From an uncultured Bacteroidota bacterium (GTDB taxonomy: Bacteria; Bacteroidota; Bacteroidia; Chitinophagales; Chitinophagaceae): 64,000 nucleotides of DNA. The notes under the pieces are model-generated. The model ran no database searches, had not been told where the DNA came from, and saw nothing but the letters and a program-made list of their open reading frames with translations. Shown piece by piece: positions 51,181-62,200 of the stretch. The translations under genes were made by a program, and so were the position numbers. The DNA lies in contig CAIJXT010000023.1 in NCBI GenBank assembly GCA_903824665.1, forward strand, positions 34,786 to 98,785. Reading direction: 5' to 3'. Each line of letters opens with the position of its first letter. Positions within the stretch are counted from its first letter, which is position 1.

Positions 51181-51729
51181 ATGGATGTTACTGTAACACT
51201 GCTGGAGATTCTGAAATATACGATACCTGCTGTTGTGGTGCTTGTGGCCTGCACCAGCATCATCAACCGGTTTATAGCCGCCGAAAACCGGCGGAAGCAA
51301 ATGGCCATTTTTGAAGGGGCACAGGATGTAACCCTGCGACTGCGGCTGCAGGCTTATGAGCGTATGGCGCTTTTTGTGGAGCGCATCAGTGCGCGCCAGC
51401 TTATACCCCGCATATATGATGGCTCAATGGCCGTGCGGGACCTTCATATTGCAATGACCATGACCATAAGAACCGAATTTGAGCACAATATGTCGCAACA
51501 GATATATGTGTCGAAAAATGTGTGGGAAACCGTGAAGGGCGTGAAAGAGCAGGAACTGAACATGATCAACCGTATAGCCCAATCGCTGGACCCGGATGCA
51601 CCGGGCCGCGAACTACATGCCAGAATACTGGAAGTAGTGGCTAAAGCGGAGGGCGAACTACCAACCGACGTAGCGCTACAGATCATTAATGCAGAAGTGA
51701 AGACCGTGATGCAATACGGATCTTATTAA
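51181..51729 (+). CDS. Conserved membrane-anchored protein (DUF7935-like)
   Basis: 182 residues. One N-terminal membrane helix (YTIPAVVVLVACTSIINRFIA), then a helical cytosolic part with LRLQAYERMALFVERISARQLI and FEHNMSQQIYVS. I believe this matches a conserved Bacteroidota family (DUF7935), but only by memory of the pattern. Function unknown. A TACTTTTACC element (about 51166) lies just upstream of the ATG and could be its promoter. Confidence 0.65.
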   Translation: MDVTVTLLEILKYTIPAVVVLVACTSIINRFIAAENRRKQMAIFEGAQDVTLRLRLQAYERMALFVERISARQLIPRIYDGSMAVRDLHIAMTMTIRTEFEHNMSQQIYVSKNVWETVKGVKEQELNMINRIAQSLDPDAPGRELHARILEVVAKAEGELPTDVALQIINAEVKTVMQYGSY

Positions 51730-51965
51730 ATCTCATTTACCTGCTGTCTTTCTGTATAGCATACATACCCATGCGTATACCGAAGTAAAAAATGCGTAGT
51801 GGCAACAACTATGCCCAATTGTGATTGTGCCACGCATAGCTATTCAAGGTTGCGCGAGTATGCCGATTTCACATTCCATTAGTATTATGACGCTGGCCAT
51901 TTGGTGAATTATGCAGAAAATCGGCCTAAATTTGGGGGACTTATCGCACCTTAATTTCACTTACT

Positions 51966-52655
51966 ATGGGGAGTATTATCAAAACAGGATTGGCATTAGT
52001 CGCGTTCACAGCATGTACCCTAGCTGGCATGGCACAAAAGAACGATCTGACAAGGCAAAAGCTGAAAGGAACAATAAAAACAGTGACGGAGTTGGAGTAT
52101 GCGGTAGTTGCCGGAGCAAAAGAACCTGTGAAGGATACCCTGAAAGTGAAAGGTGTGTGCAAATATAACGCTGATGGCAACCGTACAGAGTATGTCACGT
52201 ACTCGGCAGCGGGCGCTGTGCTTTCCCGGTCGGTATTCAGCTACAACGACAGTGGCATGCTGGTAAACGTAAAGCGCTACAGGGGTGATGGCGGACTGAA
52301 TGTAACCACCACCTATAAGTATGATAAGGCGGGCAATGAAACAGAAGAAAGCAATACAGACCCATCGGGTACAGAGTTTATGACCGGCAAAAGCAGGTAC
52401 GACCTCAAAGGCAACCGGATTGTTTATGACCGGTACAATCAGTTTGGTCATTTGTTCCTCAAATCAAACTTCAAATTCGACAAAAAAGGTAATGAAATTG
52501 AAGAACGTGAGTTCGACTCTCACCAAAGCCTGCAGTTCCGCACCACGTTCGAATACGATAACTACGACAAAAAGGGCAACTGGCTATGGCGCGTTACGTA
52601 TAAAAACGATATGCCAAGGACAATAGTTGAGCGGGAAATAGGTTATGGACAATAG
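51966..52655 (+). CDS. Exported YD-repeat (RHS-like) protein, short
   Basis: 229 residues with a signal peptide (TGLALVAFTACTLAGMAQ). The rest is built of YD-type repeats of about 20-25 residues: YNADGNRTEYVTYSA, YNDSGMLVNVKRY, YDKAGNETEESNT, YDLKGNRIVYDRY, FDKKGNEIEEREF. Such repeats form an extended beta structure, as in the shells of RHS/Tc toxins, but there is no toxin tip or core motif here. It is a paralogue of the next gene. Likely periplasmic or surface; role unknown. Confidence 0.75.
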   Translation: MGSIIKTGLALVAFTACTLAGMAQKNDLTRQKLKGTIKTVTELEYAVVAGAKEPVKDTLKVKGVCKYNADGNRTEYVTYSAAGAVLSRSVFSYNDSGMLVNVKRYRGDGGLNVTTTYKYDKAGNETEESNTDPSGTEFMTGKSRYDLKGNRIVYDRYNQFGHLFLKSNFKFDKKGNEIEEREFDSHQSLQFRTTFEYDNYDKKGNWLWRVTYKNDMPRTIVEREIGYGQ

Positions 52656-52717
52656 TCCGGCGAATGATAAATTTGGTATCTTGACCGCTGAAAAGGGATG
52701 AACCTGCTTAGAACAAT

Positions 52718-53620
52718 ATGAAAGGAGCTGTACAACTTTTAGTGCTGGTGCTTGTTGCCTTTGTGTTGCCCGCCACCGGCCAGGACACGACAGTGGTTAC
52801 AACTGCTGGCTTCAATGGAAGGATAAAATCTGTTACAGAATACAACATAAAACCTATTGGCAGTGTAGGATTTGAGCTTGTTTCCGGATCGAAAACCACC
52901 AGCACTTACGACCTGCAGGGGAAAAAAGTAAGGGAATATGTGTATGGCCCCGAAGGTACATTGCAATCAAAGGCGTCTTTTAAATACGATGAAGATGGGA
53001 GGCTGCATGAAGAGCGCGGGTTTGACCCTCAAGGCAAGTATCAGTATGCTACCCGGTATAAGCATGATGAAGCCGGCAATGAAATCTCGCAAAAACACTA
53101 CCGGGGAAATGGCCTCATTCATCTGAAAACGCTTTGGGAATATGACTCACTTGGCAACCTAATAAAAGAAGAGTCTTTTGATGCCGAAGATGTAATGCTG
53201 AACCGTGCTAAATGGAAATATGACGTAAACGGCAATCCCATTGAGGAAACCACCTATGATGCCGATGAGGTTCAGACACGCAAGACACTCTTTACCTACG
53301 ATACATCGGGAAACCTGGTTGAGACACGCAATATATATTATGGTGTGATGCTGCGCACAACCTATAAATATGACGCTGCGGGAAAAATAGTGGAAGAATG
53401 CTGCTATAATGCTGAAAAAGTAACCGACAAAAAATGCACTTACAAGTATGATGAGCATGGAAACGAAACAGAGCAAAGCTTTTTTTCGGCTGATGGTACG
53501 CTGCAAAAGACAATAACATACCTAAACATATACGACAGTCACAAAAACCTCATAAGACGTATTCAGACAGATAATGGCAAACAATTGATCATAGTACGCA
53601 GAGAAATCAGCTATTATTGA
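52718..53620 (+). CDS. Exported YD-repeat (RHS-like) protein
   Basis: 300 residues. Signal peptide (QLLVLVLVAFVLPATGQ), then about nine YD repeats such as YDLQGKKVREYVYGP, YDEDGRLHEERGF, HDEAGNEISQKHY, YDSLGNLIKEESFD and YDEHGNETEQSFF. It starts 62 bases after its shorter paralogue, and both end in a similar TIV-REI-Y tail, indicating tandem duplication with gain or loss of repeats. No enzymatic domain is seen. Upstream of acpP but probably a separate transcript. Confidence 0.75.
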   Translation: MKGAVQLLVLVLVAFVLPATGQDTTVVTTAGFNGRIKSVTEYNIKPIGSVGFELVSGSKTTSTYDLQGKKVREYVYGPEGTLQSKASFKYDEDGRLHEERGFDPQGKYQYATRYKHDEAGNEISQKHYRGNGLIHLKTLWEYDSLGNLIKEESFDAEDVMLNRAKWKYDVNGNPIEETTYDADEVQTRKTLFTYDTSGNLVETRNIYYGVMLRTTYKYDAAGKIVEECCYNAEKVTDKKCTYKYDEHGNETEQSFFSADGTLQKTITYLNIYDSHKNLIRRIQTDNGKQLIIVRREISYY

Positions 53621-53666
53621 TAAATGCAAGCCTCTTTTCAGCTACGAAAACGTGTAATTTCACTAT

Positions 53667-53686
53667 GTTGATAAAAAAATATCAAC
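53667..53686. promoter_or_regulatory. Inverted repeat upstream of acpP
   Basis: GTTGATA-aaaaaa-TATCAAC, a 7-bp perfect arm pair about 75 bases before the acpP ATG. It could be an operator of a fatty-acid synthesis regulator or the end of the preceding transcript; there is no T-run. Confidence 0.4.
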
Positions 53687-53723
53687 TAAATAAAATAATC
53701 CTTCCTCATTATCCCAAAAAGTA

Positions 53724-53731
53724 TATTTTTG
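53724..53731 (+). promoter_or_regulatory. Candidate -7 element of acpP
   Basis: TATTTTTG fits TAnnTTTG and lies 26 bases before the acpP ATG (53758). The -33 region has no clear TTTG. Confidence 0.4.
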
Positions 53732-53757
53732 CACCATAAAATTTAAACGCATTAACT

Positions 53758-53994
53758 ATGTCTGAAATTGCAAATCGCGTTAAGAAAATTATCGTGGACA
53801 AACTGGGTGTTGACGAATCAGAAGTTAACCCTGAGGCAAGCTTTACCAATGACCTCGGTGCTGACTCTCTTGATACCGTTGAACTGATCATGGAATTCGA
53901 AAAAGAATTCAATATCTCTATTCCGGACGAACAAGCTGAAACCATCACTACTGTTGGTCAGGCTATCGCATACCTGGAAGAGCACGTAAAGTAA
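53758..53994 (+). CDS. acpP: Acyl carrier protein
   Basis: 78 residues, highly acidic, with the phosphopantetheine attachment site Ser37 in [12 protein letters not shown]. It carries growing acyl chains as thioesters in type II fatty-acid synthesis. It is followed by fabF (41 bases) and rnc, a conserved order in Bacteroidota and other phyla. Start and length are typical. Codon use is biased in the way expected for a highly expressed gene. Confidence 0.98.
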   Translation: MSEIANRVKKIIVDKLGVDESEVNPEASFTNDLGADSLDTVELIMEFEKEFNISIPDEQAETITTVGQAIAYLEEHVK

Positions 53995-54034
53995 TTTTTT
54001 TTGTAAATCCACTTCTGTAACCGAAAATCGTTAG

Positions 54035-55294
54035 ATGAACTTGACGTTGAAACGTGTTGTCGTTACGGGCCTCGGAGCCCTGACGCCATTAGGCAATGAC
54101 ATACCCTCTTATTGGGATGGATTGGTTAATGGCGTTTCGGGTGCTGGCTTCATCAAACAATTTGATGTAACTAAGTTCAAAACGAAATTCGCTTGCGAAT
54201 TGAAGGATTTCAATCCTGAAAACTACTTTGAACGTAAAGAAGCCCGGAAGCTTGACCGGTTTTCGCAGATCGCCCTTGTTGCTGCCGAAGAGGCTGTGAG
54301 ATCGGCACGTCTTACTGAAGATGGAATAGACAAAGACAGGGTCGGCGTTATCTGGGGTTCCGGAATAGGTGGTATGATCACCTTCATTGAAGAAATGAAG
54401 AATTATGCATCCGGCGACGGAACACCCCGTTTCAATCCATTCTTCATACCCAAGCTCATCCTCGACATTGCGTCTGGCCATATTTCAATGAAATACGGTT
54501 TCCGTGGACCCAACTTTGCAACTGTCAGTGCGTGTGCATCATCAACCAATGCTCTTATAGATGCGCTTACCTACATCCGTCTCGGGAAAGCCGATGCTTT
54601 TGTATGTGGTGGTTCTGAAGCGGTAGTAACCGAAGCCGGCATTGGAGGGTTTAACGCAATGAAAGCACTTTCTGAGCGCAATGACGACCCGCTTACTGCG
54701 AGCCGACCATTCGACCTGAACAGAGATGGATTTGTATTGGGCGAAGGTGCAGGCGCGATTGTACTTGAAGAGTACGAGCATGCCAAGCGCCGTGGTGCTA
54801 CTATCATAGCTGAGCTGGCCGGTGGCGGGCTCAGTGCAGATGCTTACCACCTGACGGCACCGCATCCGGAAGGTTTGGGTGCATACAATGTAATGAAAAG
54901 TGCATTGGCAGATGCAGGCATGATACCTACGGATATTGACTACATCAATGTACATGGCACCTCTACCCCACTTGGAGATATCAGTGAAATCACTGCTATT
55001 CAAAGGGTTTTTGGAGAGCATGCCTACAATGTAAATATCAGTTCCACAAAATCTATGACCGGCCATCTGTTGGGTGCTGCTGGTGCTATAGAAGCTATTG
55101 CCAGCATACTGGCAACAGTACACGATATCATTCCACCTACAATCAACCACTTCACAGACGACCCCTCATTCGATCCACGTCTCAACTTTACATTCCTTAA
55201 ACCACAAAAAAGGATTGTGAATGCCGCATTGAGTAACACATTTGGATTTGGTGGTCATAATGCCTCTGTGATCTTCAAAAAACCATCAGATTAG
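54035..55294 (+). CDS. fabF: 3-oxoacyl-ACP synthase II
   Basis: 419 residues. Catalytic Cys167 in VSACASSTNAL, with His residues in NVHGTSTPLGD and MTGHLLGAAGA and the Lys of STKSMTG, the complete KAS II triad and support. C-terminal GFGGHNASVIF is typical. It condenses malonyl-ACP with acyl-ACP to extend fatty acids. It follows acpP and its stop is two bases before the rnc start, so the three genes are likely one operon. Confidence 0.97.
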   Translation: MNLTLKRVVVTGLGALTPLGNDIPSYWDGLVNGVSGAGFIKQFDVTKFKTKFACELKDFNPENYFERKEARKLDRFSQIALVAAEEAVRSARLTEDGIDKDRVGVIWGSGIGGMITFIEEMKNYASGDGTPRFNPFFIPKLILDIASGHISMKYGFRGPNFATVSACASSTNALIDALTYIRLGKADAFVCGGSEAVVTEAGIGGFNAMKALSERNDDPLTASRPFDLNRDGFVLGEGAGAIVLEEYEHAKRRGATIIAELAGGGLSADAYHLTAPHPEGLGAYNVMKSALADAGMIPTDIDYINVHGTSTPLGDISEITAIQRVFGEHAYNVNISSTKSMTGHLLGAAGAIEAIASILATVHDIIPPTINHFTDDPSFDPRLNFTFLKPQKRIVNAALSNTFGFGGHNASVIFKKPSD

Positions 55295-55296
55295 TT

Positions 55297-56010
55297 TTGC
55301 GACGCCTCATTAATCGCATCTTAAACTACTCTTCCCCCGACAAGCAATTGTTGTTGCAACTTGAACACCTTGTTGGGTTTACCCCCAAGCATATCGCGTA
55401 TTATCGTCTGGCACTCATGCACAGATCGAAACCGGATGATGTTACAGCAAGTAATGAGCGTCTGGAATTTTTGGGCGATGCCATACTGGGTGCTATTATA
55501 GCTGAATACCTGTTCAAAAAATACCCCTACCAGCCTGAAGGTTATCTTACCGAGTTGCGCTCTCGCATTGTGCGCAGAGAAACCATGAATAATGTAGCGC
55601 TGCGCATGGGGCTGAATAAACTGGTACAGTATAATCAGAACGACCGGGGTCTTAGCCGTAGTCATATCTTTGGCAATGCGCTGGAAGCACTAATAGGTGC
55701 GGTATACCTGGATCAGGGATTTGCCAACACCCGAAAATTCATCCTCAATCAGATCATCAGATCCTACATTGATCTGGATACGATGGAAAGCACTGATACC
55801 AACTACAAAAACCAGTTGCTCAGCTGGGCCCAGCGCAACGGCAAACAGCTCAGTTTTGACCTGATTGCTGAGGTAAATGAAGGTACCCGCAAACTATTTA
55901 CAGTAGGCATTATGCTAGATGGGACGGTAGTTGCAGATGGGACGGGTTATAACAAAAAAGACGCCGGGCAGGTAGCCGCGAAGAATGCCCTGGAAAAGCT
56001 GGGTATCTAA
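55297..56010 (+). CDS. rnc: Ribonuclease III
   Basis: 237 residues. The RNase III signature NERLEFLGDA at 53-62 with catalytic Glu/Asp, and the second acidic patch FGNALEALIGAVYLDQG. A dsRNA-binding domain follows from about 165 (NYKNQLLSWAQRNG ... GYNKKDAGQVAAKNALEKLG). It cuts double-stranded RNA in rRNA and mRNA maturation. No suitable ATG exists; translation probably starts at the TTG at 55297, two bases after the fabF stop, by coupling. Confidence 0.95.
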   Translation: MRRLINRILNYSSPDKQLLLQLEHLVGFTPKHIAYYRLALMHRSKPDDVTASNERLEFLGDAILGAIIAEYLFKKYPYQPEGYLTELRSRIVRRETMNNVALRMGLNKLVQYNQNDRGLSRSHIFGNALEALIGAVYLDQGFANTRKFILNQIIRSYIDLDTMESTDTNYKNQLLSWAQRNGKQLSFDLIAEVNEGTRKLFTVGIMLDGTVVADGTGYNKKDAGQVAAKNALEKLGI

Positions 56011-56199
56011 CGGCCTTTCTTCCTACAAATACCGGCTGTACACAACAAAATGCAGTAACCCCAAATCTTTGGAACAACACACAAAAATCAGGCCTATGCG
56101 CGAAAACAAGGTCATGCCCGAACGTTGCGGGATCAACCACTCGACTTTGTGACTTTGTTTTTTTGTCGCTCTGTCCCATCCGATTTGCCGAAACCAGAC

Positions 56200-56231
56200 A
56201 AAAAAAGACCGCCATGCTGGATGACGGTCTT
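56200..56231 (-). terminator. Intrinsic terminator of the giant adhesin gene
   Basis: On the minus strand AAGACCG and CGGTCTT (56205-56231) pair as a 7-bp stem around a 13-base loop, followed by a run of seven T. It lies about 25 bases past the adhesin stop codon. Confidence 0.75.
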
Positions 56232-56256
56232 AATAGATTTCGAAAACAATTAGTGA

Positions 56257-59200
56257 CTATTTGCTGTAAATCAGTCGCATCGCTATTACTGCGCCATCTT
56301 CGGCATAATAACGACACATGTACATGCCAGGTGCAATATCATTGGGCAATGTAATAGTAGTTGTCGCCTCTATAACATTGTGCTGATCGATAACCCTGCC
56401 CTCTATTGAATAGATGACAAAAGTACCCGGTGACGAAGCCTTGACTGTAAGCACCCCTGACGTAGGATTGGGGTAAAAAGAAACAGTTGTTGCCGTTTTA
56501 GGCACTGCTGATTCGTTTTCTCCTCCGGCTATATCAGCCTTGGCGGCAATAACAGTGATATTGTATGTAGACCGGCAACCATTGCTCAGCTGGTATGAAA
56601 TTGTTGCTGCGCCTGGCGCAACACCAGAAACAGAGCCAGTTGATGGGACTACGGTTGCAATTGCGGATGAAGGACTACTCCAGGTACCACCGGCTGTACT
56701 GCAAGACAAAGTAGTGGACGCTCCGGTAAGAACAGATGAGGCTCCACTAATGGCCGCCGGTGCTGCCAGCACGGTCTGTGCAACTGTTTTGTAGCACGCA
56801 TTGCTGATAAAGTAAGTAACAGTAATGGTACCACCTGCAACACCAGTCAGTTCGCCAGAAAGTGGATCGATTGTCGCAATAGCACCATTGCTGCTGATCC
56901 ACGTGCCACCACCCGTGCCGTTGAGCAGTGTAACCTGACTACCTGCACATACATTAGCATTACCGGTTGTCGCACCCACAGTGCCATTAACCGTAGCCTG
57001 TGTAACTGTATAACATCCCGGACTTAGCGTGTAGGTAATGTTAGTAGTACCCGTTGTCACCCCTCTCATTATTCCAGAGGAAGGGTGAATAACCACTCTG
57101 CCCATCGGGTCACAACTCCATACACCGCCCGGTGTTGGGTTAGTGAGCACCGTTACAGAAGACGGCTGACCCGTACACAATAGGGCATAACCGTCATTGG
57201 CTGTTACAGTTGGGTTGACAGTAACCGTAGCCGAACGGACGCAACCATTTGTTCCTGTGTAGCTGATATTAGCATTGCCATCTGAAATACCTGACAGCAT
57301 TCCAGCATTTACTGATGCGATACCGTTGTCACTGCTGCTCCATACGCCACCCGTGGGTGTAGCATTTACTGTAACAGTATTGCCTGCGCAAACCAGCATT
57401 GTGCCAGTAATTACAGATGGGAGAGAAAGAACGGTAACCTGTTTAGTAGTGCGACATCCATTTACGAGATAGGTGATAGTAGAGGTACCGGCAGCGATAC
57501 CTGAAACAATACCGGTGCTGCCTACAGTAGCTTTTGCAACAATGCTGCTACTCCAAACGCCACCACCGGGAGTTGTATTTAACGTGGTTGTGCTGCCAAT
57601 GCAGACTGAAGCCGTTCCTGACATTGCGTCGGGAGCTGCATTTACCGTAACATTCTGAGTGCGAATACACCCTGTAGCCAACTGATAGGTGATCGTTGCA
57701 ATGCCATCACCCATACCTGTTATGACCCTTGTTGCCGTATTAATTGTAGCAATAGCAGCGTTGCTACTACTCCATGTTCCACCAGCTGTTGCACTAGCAA
57801 AGGTTGTGGTTAACCCCTCACAAACTGTAGCAGTACCTGTGATCACTGCAGGTAATGCATTTACGGTAGCGATACGGATCTTGTAGCAGCCGGAACCGAG
57901 CGAATAAGTGATCACCGAAGTGCCTGCTGTAAGCCCGCTTAAAACGCCAGTGCCAGCGTTAATCGTTGCTCTGGAAGGCACACTGCTTGTCCAGGCTCCA
58001 CCTCCAGGTGTTGCATTAAGCGAAGTAGTGCCACCGATACAAGCTGCAGCAGTGCCTCCGATAACAGAAGGGGACTCATTCACTGTAAGCACCTTGAACT
58101 GACGACAGCCTGTATTGAGTTGGTAGGTGATCGTAATGGTACCCTGATCAATACCAGTAACAATTCCGTTTGCAGAACCTACCGTTGCGATAAGCGAATT
58201 GCTGCTGCTCCATGTACCGCCCGTTGTGGTATTGGACTGAGCCAAGGTAGCCCCAACACAAACTGTTGCGGCGCCACCGATTACAGCCGGCTGGGCGTTA
58301 ACTGAAAGTACAGACGTAGTATAACATCCGACACCAACAATGAAGGAGATCCTTGTTGTGCCTGATGTAAGTCCGGTAACTTCTCCGGTCGCAGCATTGA
58401 TAGTAGCCTTGACAGCATTGCTACTACTCCATGTTCCGCCTCCAGAAGAGGTAAGCGTAGCTGAGCTGCCAATGCATATACCCGTAGCTCCCGTAATGGC
58501 ACCAGGTGCTGAATTGACAGAAAGAGTGCGTGTTACCAGACATCCAGTACCCAGCAGGTATTGGATAGTAGTTGTGCCTGATCCTGCTCCTGCAGTAACC
58601 AAGCCGGTAGATGCATTAATTGATGCAACGCCCGGAGTGCTGCTGCTCCATACACCACCTGTGGGTGTTGATGTCAGCGTGGCAGTGGTGCCCGAGCAAA
58701 CGGTAGACGCCCCTGCTATCGCACCGGGAAGGGCATTCACGGTAACTTGTTTCACAGTAATACAACCATTCAGATTGTACGAAACAGTTGCGGTGCCGCT
58801 TGTAATTCCCAAAACAACCCCAGTTCCGGCATCAACTGTTACTCTACCAGTGTTGCTGCTGCTCCATACCCCACCACCCGGCGTTGTATTCAAAGTAGTG
58901 TTTGCACCCACACACATAGACGCTGTGCCACTTATTGCAGCCGGTAGCGGATTAACTGAAACATTTATTGAATTGCTGCAACCTGTAGTTGCAACATAAG
59001 TAATCGTAGTAACACCGGGTGTAGAACCGGCAGTAACCAAACCAGAAGCTGCATTTACAGAAGCAGTAGCTGGCGCACTACTACTCCACGTACCGCCCAA
59101 GGGGCTGCAGGCTAGCGTAGTGCCGGATCCCTGACAAACAATTGTGTTTCCACTAATCGTCCCCGGAAGTGAATACACTGTCTGGGTTGTTGTTTTGTAG

Positions 59201-62200
59201 CAAGCTGCACTTACCATGTAGGTCACAATTGCTGTACCACTTGCCATGCCGGTTACGGTACCAGTGAGTGCGTCAACTGTTGCGACTGTCACGTTGCTGC
59301 TGCTCCACGTGCCACTGCCGGTTGCATTTGACAATGTCACATTTGAACCGGGACATACATTCGCTGTACTGGTAATAGCGGCGACTGCGGCTGCTACCGT
59401 AGCTTCTGTAATGCTATAGCACCCAGCGCTCAGCAAATAAGTGATATTGGTTGTGCCTGTGCTTACGCCTCTCATTATACCGCTTGATGGGCTCAGGATG
59501 ACCTTAGAAGGATCTGCGCTACTCCATGTACCACCGGCAGTTGCGTTTGACAATACGGTTACCGAGAACGGCTGATCAGTACACAGCAACGGATAGCCTG
59601 TATTGGGTGTAACGGCGCCATTTACGGTAACCTCTCCGATTGTCTGGCAACCATTTATCCCGGTATAGGTAATTGCGGCGTTTCCAACAGCAACACCACT
59701 TACAATGCCAGTAACAGCATTGATAGTAGCCACAGCCGGCGTTCCGCTCGTCCACACACCACCCGTTGGAGTGGATGCGAGTGTAGCGGCATTGCCCTCA
59801 CACACCATTAATGTACCGGTGATAACCGACGGTGCTGCCATAACGGTAACCTGAGTAGTATTGCTGCAACCATTCACAGAATAGGTTACGTCAGCAGTAC
59901 CTGCGGTGATGCCGGCTACAACGCCTGTTGTTGCGTCGACAGTGGCACGTGCGGCATTACTGCTGCTCCATATGCCACCACCTGGCGTTGCGTTCAGCGT
60001 TGTAGTATTATTAATGCATACCGACGCCACACCACCGATTGCAGATGGAAGGCTATTTACGGTAACATTCGTTGTTCTCGCACATCCTGTTGGAAGCACA
60101 TAACTAATCACTGTAAAACCGGAACCATAATCAGCATCGATGCCGGTAACAACTCCTGTTGTTGTATTTATTGTAGCGACATCCACCTCACTGCTGGACC
60201 AAGTACCTCCAGCAGACACAGACGACAGAGCCAAAGAAGCACCCTCACAAACAGTATTGGATCCCGCTATTACTGACGGAAGTGGATTGACTGTTACCTG
60301 AGTAGTACGATAGCAACCGTTAGTTCCCTGATAAGATACCGTAAGGTTACCAGCAGCAATACCTGTGACAACACCATTGATAGCATTAACTGTAGCATAG
60401 GTACTATTACTGCTTGTCCAGGTTCCGCTTCCGGGTGTGGCATTCAGTGTAGTTGTATTGCCCACGCAAACGGCGGTTGTACCACCAATTGCGCCCGGGA
60501 TTGCATTGACAGTAACCTGCTTCACAGATATACAACCTGTAGGCAAGTGGTAAGTAACCGCAGCAAAGCCGCTCGCGATACCAGTAACAACACCATTTGT
60601 CCCTACTGTAGTGACAGACAAATTACTACTGCTCCAGGTACCGCTGGCGGGTGTGCAGGACAATGGCGCAACAGCCCCCTCACAAACGATTCCGGATCCT
60701 GAAATAGCGACGGGAACAGGATTTACAGATATTGTTGTAACCGCATAACAACCAGCGCTAACAGTATATGATATCGTAGCGGTACCTTCAGTAAGACCAG
60801 TAACAACACCTGTGCCAGCATTGACTGACGCCTTGACGCTGTTGCTACTGCTCCATGTACCGCCGCCCGATGATGAAAGTGCAATTGTGGAGCCGATACA
60901 AACATTCGTTGAACCCGTTATTGCAGACGGTGTTGTATTGACAGTGATATCTTTTGTTCTGATACAACCAAGCGTATTTTCGTATGTAATTGTTGTGTTA
61001 CCAGCAACCATACCCGCAGTAACCAAACCTGTTGCTGCATTGACAGAAGCAATACCAGGAGTACTGCTGGTCCAAACACCTCCAGCTGGTGTTGTTGTCA
61101 ACATACCGGAACCACCCGTACATACGGTACCAGCACCTGCAATAACAGCCGGCAGACTATTAACCGTAACTTGCTTCGTGGCAGTACATCCGGCTAGCGT
61201 GTAAGTCAGATTTACTGTTCCGGCAGTGACACCGGTAACGGCACCTGTACCTGCATCAACCGATGCTCTTCCCGCATTGGAAGACGTCCAAACACCACCA
61301 CTAGGTGTTGTATTCAGTGTGGTAACACTACCAATACACACCGTGGCCGTACCAGTAACTGCTGTAGGCAATGCGTTAATTGTAATATCGCGTGTACGGG
61401 TACAACCTGTTGTAGCTGTGTAAGTTACCGTGGTAATACCTGGGAGTCCTGTAGTAACAACACCAGTTGTGGAATTGACCGTAGCAACACCGGGATCTGC
61501 ACTAACCCAGGTACCGCCCAATGGGCTACATACAAGCGTAGAGGTAGCTCCCTGACACAGTGCAGCTGTTCCGCTCACGTTGCCCGGTAGTGCATTGACA
61601 ATTTGTGTTGCTGTTTTATAACAACCAGGATTGATATAGTATGTAATTGTGGAAGTTCCCGCTGCAATGCCGGTTACCAAACCAGTATTAACATCAATGG
61701 TTGCCTTTGTAGTATTAGTACTACTCCAGGTACCACCGCCAGTTGCATTTGTGAGTGTGACGCCTGTACCCGGGCATATGTTTGCCGTGTTTGTAATGGT
61801 TGCAACAGCAGGTATTACAGTTTCGACCGTTGTTGAATAACAACCGGCACTCAGCATATAGGTGATTGTTACAGTTCCTGTTTGTAGTCCCCTCATATAA
61901 CCACTGGCTGAATTTATCAGAACAGTTGCCATGTCACTGCTCACCCATGTTCCACCAGGAGTAGCGTTTGAAAGCAGGAGGCCAGAGAGTGGCTGACCTG
62001 TGCACATATATGTCTCACCTGTGTTTGGCGTAAGAGCAGGTGTGACCGTAACTACCACAGAAGCCAAGCATCCGCTGCCGGTAACATATTCAATTGTTGA
62101 CGTACCAACGGTTGTAGCGGTTACCGCACCTGTTGCCGGAACAATAGTAACAACTGCATTGTTGTCACTGCTCCACGTACCGCCACTAACAGTAGAAAGG

